Shown: piece after piece, positions 23,772 through 30,567 of the stretch | Layout: every line of letters starts with the position of its first letter | Numbering within the stretch: the stretch's first letter is position 1 | Assembly: GCA_021734725.1 (NCBI GenBank) | Contig: JAIPIM010000006.1 | Span: 1-30,567, forward strand | Direction: 5' to 3' | Source of the DNA: Minisyncoccota bacterium | GTDB lineage: Bacteria; Verrucomicrobiota; Lentisphaeria; Oligosphaerales; MVZH01 | DNA length: 30,567 nt | The notes under the pieces: generated by a model | Told to the model about the DNA's origin: nothing | Seen by the model: only the letters and a program-made list of their open reading frames with translations | The model's database searches: none | Made by a program: the position numbers and the translations under genes

Positions 23772-25334
23772 ACAGCCGATAAGGAATCCCAGGATTGCAC
23801 CGAACAGGTTGATATAAACGAACTGTTTGCGCATGATTGCCAGGAGCATGCCCTCAACCTCCAGAATAGGCAGGGAGTTTATGTTGTCTTCAACCATCTG
23901 TTCCACATTCAGCGATTCCAGGAGCGCGGGCAATTCTGTCCGCAGTATCTCCAGTACCTGCTTGTAGGCGAGTTCAGGTACGGCATCGCGGATATGAAGA
24001 GGAACCTTGTCTTCCAGTTTTCCCACCGGCCGGTCGTAGCAGAGATGCACCAATTGTTCACGAATAATGTCCGCGAAAACATCTTTGGCCTGCGGGCTGC
24101 GCGCGGAGTCAAGGATACCATCTACAAGCGTTGCATGCATATGCTCGACAGTGTTCCTGGGTAATACCTGGTACAGCAGTGACTGCAGCGTTCGCTGGTG
24201 CATTCGTTCGGCGGTTGCATGCAATGCCTTTATCGCCACTTCCGGCGTTTCTGGCTTACGAAGAACGCGCACGGCTTCATGTTGGAGAAAACACAGCATG
24301 TCTTGCCGCTGCTGCTCTGACAGTTTAGCGGCCAGTTCGCCCAAAGAATGCTGGAGCCATTCGTTGAGGCGTCCTCGGGTTTGCTCGGCAATTTCTCCGC
24401 GCGTCTGTTCATCGCTCAGCCAAACGGCTATTTCCGTTCCCGCTCTGTCGACGAACTCGGGCAACCGTGCTTTGATCTTTTCCGGGTTTACGAAACCGGC
24501 GAGAAATCCCGTCAGCCCCCCCAGGGAGCGTGGTATTTCGTGGACCACCCCCTCCAGGCGAACGACAAGGCGATCTCGGACCTCCGGATCTTGCAAGCGC
24601 TCGCTGAGACGCTCCAGCAGGGCGGGAAGTTCTTTATCCACAAGCGAGAAAATGGACTGTTTAACTGGGTCGGGCAAGATCTCGTCCAGCCGGCGTTCGG
24701 AAGTCAATGCATTCGCGACCGTTTGGGAGACAAACGCTTCAGTCAGACGGGCTGCTTCCGACGACGCCAGTGCATCGTCCAAGCGGACACGGAGGTGTGA
24801 GAGCACTTCTTCCTGGACGTCCGCGGATACAGTCTCCTCGAGGGTATGCGAGAGAAGGCCTTTTTCAAGTTTCTGTACGAGTTTCCTTACGCTGTCTCCA
24901 AAAGCCGCGCTTTCGACGTACGCACCGATCCTCTTGGATAACAGGTCCGCCGCCACATCGATTGCATCGTCAAGCCAGCGTTGTTCATCGGGTCGCAGCA
25001 TGGAGTTGAGGGTTCCGTACTCGGTAGAGAAAAGCCGTGTCACCTTATCATCCACAATCTCGGAGAGTTCTTTTTGCACGGCATCTCGTTCAAGTGCTTT
25101 GCCGGCGTCTTCGGCTGTCACCAGATGTTTTCCCACGGTACGTCCCATGGTGGCCGCCAATTCCTGGCGGTGTGCCGGTATAATGCCCGGTGTGAACGGA
25201 ACGCGTATGCCGAATATACGCCATGGATACAGCGGCCTGAAAAGCATGCGTATGGCCACGTAATTGGTCATGTAGCCAATGAACGCTCCGATCAGAGGGG
25301 GGGCTCCAAAGTGCAGGAATAGGTCCACATTCAT
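23742..25334 (-). CDS. DUF445-family membrane protein
   Basis: A 530-residue protein. The N-terminus APPLIGAFIGYMTNYVAIRMLFRPLYPW is the DUF445 (YheB/YjiN-type) hallmark, and a membrane helix sits at its start. A long, mainly alpha-helical, charged middle follows (about 60-490). The C-terminal YINLFGAILGFLIGCLNILLHLG is a second membrane helix. Two helices with a large loop suggest a membrane-anchored scaffold. The molecular function of the family is unknown. The start lies 12 nt after the GH29 stop codon with only a weak acgga site, so coupling to the fucosidase gene is likely. Confidence 0.85.
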   Translation of the reverse strand: MNVDLFLHFGAPPLIGAFIGYMTNYVAIRMLFRPLYPWRIFGIRVPFTPGIIPAHRQELAATMGRTVGKHLVTAEDAGKALERDAVQKELSEIVDDKVTRLFSTEYGTLNSMLRPDEQRWLDDAIDVAADLLSKRIGAYVESAAFGDSVRKLVQKLEKGLLSHTLEETVSADVQEEVLSHLRVRLDDALASSEAARLTEAFVSQTVANALTSERRLDEILPDPVKQSIFSLVDKELPALLERLSERLQDPEVRDRLVVRLEGVVHEIPRSLGGLTGFLAGFVNPEKIKARLPEFVDRAGTEIAVWLSDEQTRGEIAEQTRGRLNEWLQHSLGELAAKLSEQQRQDMLCFLQHEAVRVLRKPETPEVAIKALHATAERMHQRTLQSLLYQVLPRNTVEHMHATLVDGILDSARSPQAKDVFADIIREQLVHLCYDRPVGKLEDKVPLHIRDAVPELAYKQVLEILRTELPALLESLNVEQMVEDNINSLPILEVEGMLLAIMRKQFVYINLFGAILGFLIGCLNILLHLGA

Positions 25335-25346
25335 ATCCGTTTGCTG

Positions 25347-26717
25347 TTAACTGAGGGCGGCTTGAAATTTCATAACCCATGCGTGTTGACAAGGGAGATT
25401 TTCACGAGGCAGCGTTACGGTGGCAACGTCGCGGTCGGCGGACCACTCGAGTGTTTGTGGGTGACCGAGCAATTCGACGGTGCTTCCGGCAGCGGGTTTC
25501 AAGCTGTGAAGCTGTATCGTTTCCGGAGGTTTGTTCTGACCATTTTGCGGCAGTACGATGGCGTAGACATGCCCGTCCTTGGTGGTGAAGCGCACTGGCC
25601 CTTCGCTGTACGGCGGGATGGCGCGGGTCCCGTGAACAGCCTCGCCATTGACGGTCATCCAACGTCCGATGTCGGCCAACCTATCCATGGCCTCCGGTGC
25701 AAAGGTTCCCTCGGGGGACGGTCCGATGTTAAGCAGCAAATTACCGTTTTTGGCAACGATATCGACCAGCGTATGGATGACTTGGCGGCTTGGTTTGTAC
25801 TCATCGCCGGGCTTGTACGCCCAGCCGTTGCCCAGCGTCATGCAGCTTTCCCAGGGGTGACCCAAGGGTGCATCCGGGACCTTCTGCTCGGGTGTCAGGA
25901 TGTTTTCGTACAGTCCGCCCACGGTCCGGTCTACCATGATGAGGCCGGGCTGGCGGCGCCGGGCCATGGCGGCCATGGTTGCCATATCGATATCCATCCG
26001 CGGGGGCCTGACCTGTCCGCCGTCCAGCCACAGGGCATCGATGGGGCCGTAGTCCGTCATCAGCTCACGCACTTGAGTATGTACGAACGAGACAAACTTC
26101 CGCCACCACTCAGGATGCTCGCGGGTGTCGTAGTTGACGTGGCGGTCGGGCGTCGGAAAGTCGGGATGCCAAAACCACGGGCTGTGCCAATCGGACTTGC
26201 TGAAGTAGCAGCTGATGGCGAACCCCTTATCCCGGAACGTATCGAATATGTCACGGGTAATATTGCTTCGCTTATGTTGACTGAAGGGACATGAGGGATG
26301 AGTGACGCGGTACTCCGTGGTTGCTGTATCGAACATGCAGAAGCCGTCGTGGTGTTTTGTCGTGAACGCGACGTAGCGCATACCCGCTTTCCATGCCGCC
26401 TCGGCCCACGGCTGGGGGTCGAACTGGATGGGATTAAAAGTCTCATTGAGTTTCCAGTAATCGCGTCGGAAACGATTGAGGTCGCGGTCGCGATCCGTCC
26501 ACGCCTTCAGCGAATCGGGCCTTGCCCAGGGTGCGTCTTCCACCAGGGGCCAGGACTCGATGCATCCCCACTGACAGTAGGGTCCCCAGTGCATGAAGAG
26601 ACCAAACCGCAGGTCCTGGAACCAGTCGAGTCGCTCCCAGAGCCAGTCGTCGTACAGCTCCACGGGAAGCTCCGGAGTTTCAACGTGTTCGATGATATCC
26701 GCGCGTTGTGCGCTCAT
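25347..26717 (-). CDS. GH29-family alpha-L-fucosidase
   Basis: A 456-residue protein. LRFGLFMHWGPYCQWG, YVAFTTKHHDGFCMFDTATTEY (His122, His123) and ITRDIFDTFRDKGFAISCYFSKSDWHSP are GH29 blocks. The nucleophile region is PIDALWLDGG, with Asp232 as the expected nucleophile. A C-terminal beta-sandwich follows. The enzyme removes L-fucose from glycans by a retaining mechanism. No signal peptide is seen, so it would act inside the cell on imported oligosaccharides. The ATG has aaggag 5 nt upstream. It lies between an AraC regulator upstream and the DUF445 gene downstream, all on the - strand. Activity against fucose is inferred from family. Confidence 0.9.
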   Translation of the reverse strand: MSAQRADIIEHVETPELPVELYDDWLWERLDWFQDLRFGLFMHWGPYCQWGCIESWPLVEDAPWARPDSLKAWTDRDRDLNRFRRDYWKLNETFNPIQFDPQPWAEAAWKAGMRYVAFTTKHHDGFCMFDTATTEYRVTHPSCPFSQHKRSNITRDIFDTFRDKGFAISCYFSKSDWHSPWFWHPDFPTPDRHVNYDTREHPEWWRKFVSFVHTQVRELMTDYGPIDALWLDGGQVRPPRMDIDMATMAAMARRRQPGLIMVDRTVGGLYENILTPEQKVPDAPLGHPWESCMTLGNGWAYKPGDEYKPSRQVIHTLVDIVAKNGNLLLNIGPSPEGTFAPEAMDRLADIGRWMTVNGEAVHGTRAIPPYSEGPVRFTTKDGHVYAIVLPQNGQNKPPETIQLHSLKPAAGSTVELLGHPQTLEWSADRDVATVTLPRENLPCQHAWVMKFQAALS

Positions 26718-26744
26718 GGTGTCTCCTTCTCATACAGTGTTCGT

Positions 26745-26779
26745 AGAGAATTGCGCAATGTCGTTTTTCGCAATTCTCT
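26745..26779. repeat. Palindrome agagaattgcg...cgcaattctct, second copy
   Basis: agagaattgcg at 26745-26755 pairs with cgcaattctct at 26769-26779, with loop bases caatgtcgttttt. It overlaps the araC stop codon and precedes the fucosidase gene. The copy at 22678-22710 has the same arms and loop core atgtcgttt. There is no T-run, so a classic terminator is not supported. Confidence 0.75.
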
Positions 26780-27608
26780 AATAGTGTTTTAAGTCTTTAA
26801 GTCGGTTCCGTTTACCGCGTCTGTTACTGCAGAGCTTACGATACGCAGCCGGGGCAACGCCGTAGGTTTCGCTGAACCGGCGACTCATATGAAAGCGGTC
26901 GCAATATCCGCAGATGTCCGCGACAGTATCCAGGCCGTAGTCCGTGTGCCCCAGCATATGTCGACTGCGCTCCAGTCGAAGCAACCCGATAACCCGCCCT
27001 GGCGTACACCCCAGGTACCGGTGAAAAAGGCGATTGAGTGTTGTCGGTCCTATCTTGAGCCGGCGAGCTACAGTGGCCGGCGTGTGCTGCAAATCGGTGC
27101 GTACAAGCTGCAGTGCTTCCGCGACTCGGGGATCAACGGCGGGGTGTGTCAACAAATGTTCAGGAACGCAGCGCATGGCGTTGGCGATAACCTCGGTTAT
27201 CCAGATCAGCAAGACACGAGATACTCTTCCTGAGCACCACTCGATGGCCTTGGCAAGATCCGCCGCGCCTTGCTGACGTTCTTTGCCGAGTGCCATTTCG
27301 CCTATCCAGTTGGTTAATGCGTCGTATGGTTTCCCGGCGCTGAAGTGAATCCACATGTGTCGGACACTGGCATGGAGTGTTGCTTCAATGTAGGTATTGG
27401 GTGCAATCAAGGTCAGCCGATCCGGGCCGAGGTTGGAAAGGGCGTTGCTTGCGCGGACACTGGCTTGCCCGGGTTGGTCGCACCAGTAGAGACGCCAACA
27501 GGGAACGAACACGCCTGTTGCGTGCCAGTCCGTCAGTTGCTTGGCTCCCACTGTCCAGATTTCCCAGTGCGGAGGTTGGAGTTGGTCCGTGGTTAGAGAA
27601 TCGTACAT
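26778..27608 (-). CDS. AraC-family transcriptional regulator
   Basis: A protein of about 276 residues from the proposed start. The C-terminal 100 residues hold two helix-turn-helix units: TPATVARRLKIGPTTLNRLFHRYLG, then the signature LRLERSRHMLGHTDYGLDTVADICGYCDRFHMSRRFSETYGVAPAAYRK. The N-terminal half is an effector-binding cupin-like region. It probably senses a sugar and controls the downstream fucosidase gene and the divergent URO-D-like gene. The start is uncertain: ATG at 27608 is placed where homologous sequence seems to begin, but no ribosome binding site is evident, and in-frame ATGs at 27626, 27647 and 27680 exist. Confidence 0.85.
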   Translation of the reverse strand: MYDSLTTDQLQPPHWEIWTVGAKQLTDWHATGVFVPCWRLYWCDQPGQASVRASNALSNLGPDRLTLIAPNTYIEATLHASVRHMWIHFSAGKPYDALTNWIGEMALGKERQQGAADLAKAIEWCSGRVSRVLLIWITEVIANAMRCVPEHLLTHPAVDPRVAEALQLVRTDLQHTPATVARRLKIGPTTLNRLFHRYLGCTPGRVIGLLRLERSRHMLGHTDYGLDTVADICGYCDRFHMSRRFSETYGVAPAAYRKLCSNRRGKRNRLKDLKHY

Positions 27609-27734
27609 AGTGAAAACATAATACATAAAAAAAGAAAAAGCATGCATAAAACAGCGATTATTGGAGATGCTACAATACATACCAGTAAAAACCCAGAATA
27701 ACCCTCAATCGGAAGAAATAACGGGGAGACAGTC

Positions 27735-28778
27735 ATGAGTAAAGAATGCGCCTTGAAGAACTTGAATCTGGAGTCCGCCGACCGATGGGCTCATACAGAG
27801 TATTCGCTCGGTTACCACCCGCAGTTTCTGGAAGCACTGGCCGGTGTGCCAGAGAAGCATCCCGAATTTTCAAGACGATGGAAAGCCGCTCTCCAGATCG
27901 ATTTCAATTTTTTGGTGAATGACGGTCTGATTGACTGGGCGGATACCGGTCGCGTCACGGATATGGGCCACGCGGTTTACGCGGAGGACGGATCCGATAA
28001 GCGACAGGCGGTGGTGTGCCCGTTTCAGACTCTGGAGGAGGTGTGGGCATTTGACGCAGTCGAAGAATACGGTTTGCCGGATAAAAGCGAACAGGTGGCG
28101 GCCTACGAAAAGATCGTGCGGGAGGCCCGAGAAAACGAGCCTGAGCAGCTGACGCCCGGCGGCACGTATAAGACGATCGTCTCCGGCGCCATCCAGACGT
28201 TCGGGTGGGATATGCTGCTGATGGGGGCAAGCGATCCGCATAAAATGGAAAAGGTGTTCGACAGTTTTTTCCGCCGTACGCTTTTCCTGCATGAATGCTG
28301 GGCGGAAACCAGTGCTGAAGTTGTGTTGACACACGACGATTTTGTGTGGAGCTGCGGTGCCTTTATGAGCCCCGATATCTATCGGGAAGTTATTATTCCC
28401 CGCTATGCACAACTCTGGACGGTGGCCCATAACGCCGGGAAGAAAGTCATGTTCTGCGCCGACGGCAATTTCATGGAGTTTGCCGGCGATATTGTGGAAG
28501 CGGGTGCCGACGCATTGATCTTCGAACCAATGAACGACTTCGATTTCATGGCCGATAATTTCGGGCAGGCATGCTGTCTTGTCGGCAGTTTCGTGGATTG
28601 CCGAGACCTGACCTTTAATAACTGGAGTAAAGTGGAACGCGATATCGACCGCACGTTTACCCGGCTGCGGGATTGCAGGGGGGCCATGTTAGCCGTGGGG
28701 AATCATCTACCCGCAAACATCCCCGAGGAAATGCTGAAACGTTACTTCGACACGCTTCTGCCGCGTCTTGAGAAATGA
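27735..28778 (+). CDS. Uroporphyrinogen decarboxylase-like protein (3 of 3)
   Basis: A 347-residue URO-D/methyltransferase-superfamily protein. Blocks are LTHDDFVWSCG (H200, D201, D202), SPDIYREVIIPRYAQLW, AGKKVMFCADG, ADALIFEPMNDFDF and VGNHLPANIPEEMLKRYFDTL. All match the second URO-D-like protein at 8722, so the two are paralogues. The zinc motif of MtaA-like methyltransferases is replaced by CADG. The ATG follows a ggggag element. The gene is divergent from the AraC regulator, which suggests regulation by it. The substrate is unknown. Confidence 0.85.
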   Translation: MSKECALKNLNLESADRWAHTEYSLGYHPQFLEALAGVPEKHPEFSRRWKAALQIDFNFLVNDGLIDWADTGRVTDMGHAVYAEDGSDKRQAVVCPFQTLEEVWAFDAVEEYGLPDKSEQVAAYEKIVREARENEPEQLTPGGTYKTIVSGAIQTFGWDMLLMGASDPHKMEKVFDSFFRRTLFLHECWAETSAEVVLTHDDFVWSCGAFMSPDIYREVIIPRYAQLWTVAHNAGKKVMFCADGNFMEFAGDIVEAGADALIFEPMNDFDFMADNFGQACCLVGSFVDCRDLTFNNWSKVERDIDRTFTRLRDCRGAMLAVGNHLPANIPEEMLKRYFDTLLPRLEK

Positions 28779-29244
28779 CCTGTATCCACAGGCATCCCTC
28801 GGGACCCAAAGCGGCTTCGCCGCAATTCAGCAAAACGCGGGTCGTTTAAGAGTGTCCGAGCAAGGGTGCGGGTAAGGGGTTGACTAAGTGTGCGGTGAAG
28901 TGTGGCGAGTACGTGCTTAAGTCGAACGTGGCGCACACGTCATCATCCACCGAGTTCCCACATTTGTCCGGACACGCGTAACCGACCGACGTCGACTGAG
29001 ACAACAGGACCATCGGTTCGGACAGTCAACGCATACTATTGTTACGGATTTCCGTGACGAACCATAAAAGATATATAAAATGATAAGTTTTTATACCAAA
29101 AGCCTTGACACGTGATAGAACGGCATGTATTCTATACTGTCGTTTAAAGATTAAACAGGCTTTGGGCGGCGTTTTCCAGGGGTAAGGTTAGGCGGTTTCA
29201 GCAACGCGTTACAGATGATTATAGTGGGAAGTTGGAGGGAGATT
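28779..29244. other. 466-bp intergenic region
   Basis: Near its start, cctgt...acagg (28779-28792) and gcggcttcgccgc (28811-28823) form small hairpins without a T-run, so a weak terminator is possible. A good promoter for the next gene is at 29105-29133. No gene is supported; the one frame of note (28742-28936, minus) is low-complexity and unsupported. Confidence 0.55.
29105..29133 (+). promoter_or_regulatory. Sigma-70-type promoter for the PEP-CTERM gene
   Basis: ttgaca at 29105-29110 matches the -35 consensus exactly, and tattct at 29128-29133 follows with a 17-nt spacer. An alternative -10, tatact, is at 29133-29138 with a longer spacer. Transcription would start about 100 nt before the ATG at 29245. 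Confidence 0.6.
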
Positions 29245-29971
29245 ATGAGGAACTTCGGAAAGAGATGTTGGGCGGGGGGCTTTGGTCTGTTTCTAATGGT
29301 TAGCGTGCTGTGTCCATATTCCAGCGGATACGTTACCAACACCTACACTTTCAATGGGGGTGGTACCGGTGTGGCAAGTGGAACGTTTGACGTCCCCCAG
29401 TGGAATGAGGGAGAGACGCTTCGGGTAGTACGCGTGAATCTGTCGGTCAGCACCAGCGGTGGACAGTACGTGGGCGATAATGAGTCTCCGTTTAGTGTGA
29501 CTGGCGACGTGGCGTTCGGTTCCGGCTTGGCGCTGGGCGATGCGAGCGGGTTCCAATGGTTTGGGGACATAGCGCCCACAGTTCCGACCTTAGGTCTTAT
29601 TGCCGCCTCAAATTCGGAAGTCAGCATGGCTGCCGATGACGACGGTTTCCCCCCCCGATTTCATTGGCGACGATGCATTTACGATCGATGGAGCAGCTGG
29701 GACGGAAGATGGCCAGCGTGACCGCAACACCAGCCTCGGGGCGTATGTGGGGGCGGGAAGTATTCAATTTAACTGGGCTGGCAATACGTACGAAGCGGCC
29801 GTTTACGATCCGGGATCGGCTAACGTGTTTGGCGGCTCTATGGAGCATCCGACCTATTCCTGGGAGGCTGAAGTTATCATGACATCGCTTCCCGTCATTC
29901 CCGAGCCGTCCACCATTGTTCTACTTGCGCTTGGCGGCATAGCGTTGTTCCGCCGTCGTCGACACGCCTAA
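29245..29971 (+). CDS. PEP-CTERM-anchored secreted protein with frameshift at a C8 tract
   Basis: The ATG at 29245 has ggagg 6 nt upstream and opens a signal peptide (charged MRNFGKR, hydrophobic FGLFLMVSVLC). The first frame runs to a stop at 29721, but the natural continuation lies in the next frame after eight C at 29649-29656. With seven C it reads on as GFPPDFIGDDAFTIDG to 29971, giving about 241 residues. The end is a clear PEP-CTERM signal: VIPEPSTIVLLALGG, a membrane segment, then the basic RRRR. Such proteins are sorted by exosortase and attached to the exterior in exopolysaccharide-forming bacteria. As written, the 8-C copy yields a truncated product with a non-native tail (159 residues) and no anchor. 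Confidence 0.8.
29649..29656. repeat. Homopolymer of eight C at the frameshift point
   Basis: The run sits where the two halves of the PEP-CTERM gene meet. Losing one C restores one open frame. It may be a phase-variable slippage site or a sequencing or assembly error. Confidence 0.85.
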
Positions 29972-30014
29972 CTCCCTTCATCGGTCCTTTAGTGGTCATC
30001 GTGTAGGTGAAGTC

Positions 30015-30094
30015 CGGAGATTAAGAAGTGAGACGCGGACTGGCACACGGCCGTACGCCGACAGTTGTCCATTTCTCCCCATGCTTAATCTCCG
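30015..30094. terminator. Possible terminator or palindrome after the PEP-CTERM gene
   Basis: cggagattaag (30015-30025) and cttaatctccg (30084-30094) are a perfect 11-bp inverted pair separated by 58 nt. The long loop and missing T-run make a Rho-independent terminator doubtful; it may be another interspersed palindromic element. Confidence 0.35.
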
Positions 30095-30150
30095 TCCTTG
30101 GTCACACGTGCACTCAGATTCGAATGGAGATCAGAGTGGAACGCTAACCG

Positions 30151-30567
30151 TCACGGAGCGGGGTTAAGTCCTTCCCAGCGAACAGCCCAGGAGCCATCAT
30201 CGGGGAACCCCGGGGCATGACGGTTGGGGGCGTCATCCCATCCGGCTGCCATCATGGCAGTGGCGTAGAGAAGGCCGCCATTGCCCGGCAGGTAAGGGAT
30301 CCCCGGCCCGAGGCAGATGCCTCTTTCATCGTACCGATTTTTGTGCGAGGTCTTCAGCAAGGCGTCGATGGCGATGCCCGGTTCGCCCATGCGTGCCGCG
30401 CCCATCGCCATGAGCGGGAAGTCCCATCCCCACACCTCCTCCCAATTCCATTTTTTCGCGACGTCCAGAACCGTACGGCGTGCGATGTTACGATCGAGTC
30501 CGGGCACGGGTGGAATGAATGCAAACGCGGCAATTGGATCGAGGTGATCGAAGCACCGGCGGGTATA
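30151..30567 (-). CDS. Probable glycoside hydrolase, C-terminal part (runs off the window)
   Basis: The frame is open from 30567 to a TGA at 30151-30153, so only the last 138 residues are present and the start lies outside. The blocks KKWNWEEVWGWDFPLMAMGAAR, EPGIAIDALL and YLPGNGGLLYATAMMAAGWD resemble the C-terminal helices of (alpha/alpha)6-barrel glycosidases such as GH95- or GH65-type. This is recognition by pattern only; family and substrate are tentative. The N-terminus is needed for a firm call. Confidence 0.55.
   Translation of the reverse strand, partial: YTRRCFDHLDPIAAFAFIPPVPGLDRNIARRTVLDVAKKWNWEEVWGWDFPLMAMGAARMGEPGIAIDALLKTSHKNRYDERGICLGPGIPYLPGNGGLLYATAMMAAGWDDAPNRHAPGFPDDGSWAVRWEGLNPAP

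Noticed and set aside
24067..25263. 398-codon + strand frame opposite DUF445
   Set aside because: Composition is Ser/Arg-rich and without domains, as expected of an antisense shadow; the - strand DUF445 has clear family motifs and membrane helices.
25341..26294. 317-codon + strand frame opposite the GH29 fucosidase
   Set aside because: The GH29 active-site motifs fix the coding strand as -.
1..30567. tRNA, rRNA, CRISPR, riboswitch, insertion sequence or phage genes
   Set aside because: None was recognised by eye. Repeats present are short and carry no transposase, so no mobile element call is made.

Overview
This is about 30.6 kb of moderately GC-rich bacterial chromosome. Shine-Dalgarno sites are clear, and no tRNA, rRNA, CRISPR array, phage or transposase gene was seen. 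The gene content suggests the PVC superphylum, most likely a Kiritimatiellota, Lentisphaerota or Verrucomicrobiota member. Evidence for this is a MurC-MurB-Ddl fusion, several Gfo/Idh/MocA oxidoreductases and uroporphyrinogen-decarboxylase-like (URO-D-like) proteins, a GH29 fucosidase beside an AraC regulator, DUF4380, and a PEP-CTERM protein. The lineage is inferred from content and was not tested by phylogeny.

Region 1 (1-10424) looks like a catabolic island. On the + strand run a Gfo/Idh/MocA oxidoreductase, a GNAT acetyltransferase, a second oxidoreductase, a URO-D-like protein, an amidohydrolase-2 protein and a third oxidoreductase. A parallel beta-helix protein lies on the - strand. It is followed on the + strand by a second URO-D-like protein and an SGNH hydrolase. 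No signal peptide is evident on any of them, so the work appears cytoplasmic. The substrate is unknown; a sugar derivative is the natural guess.

Region 2 (10674-22665) is mostly housekeeping. It holds an RluA-type pseudouridine synthase, a Pal/OmpA lipoprotein, the 1052-residue MurC-MurB-Ddl fusion and, 3 nt after it, an IspH of the cyanobacterial/plant type. Next come exonuclease III and a DapF-like protein on the - strand (probably dapF then xthA), a HAD phosphatase, a UbiB/ABC1 kinase-like protein and FolB. The DapF-like protein has Ser at both catalytic Cys positions.

Region 3 (22830-30567) returns to accessory functions. It has a DUF4380 protein, then DUF445, GH29 fucosidase and AraC genes on the - strand. 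A third URO-D-like gene is divergent from araC. A PEP-CTERM protein follows, its reading frame broken at a run of eight C. The window ends inside a probable glycoside hydrolase.

Intergenic DNA is rich in repeats. An 85-90 bp element occurs twice in opposite orientation (7000-7083 and 21903-21991). A short GC-rich repeat family fills two convergent intergenic regions (16912-17064 and 19790-19974). A palindrome with the arm agaattgcg occurs at 22678 and 26745. The points most worth following are the triple Mur/Ddl fusion, the Ser/Ser DapF, the C8 frameshift in the PEP-CTERM gene, and the URO-D/Gfo island.
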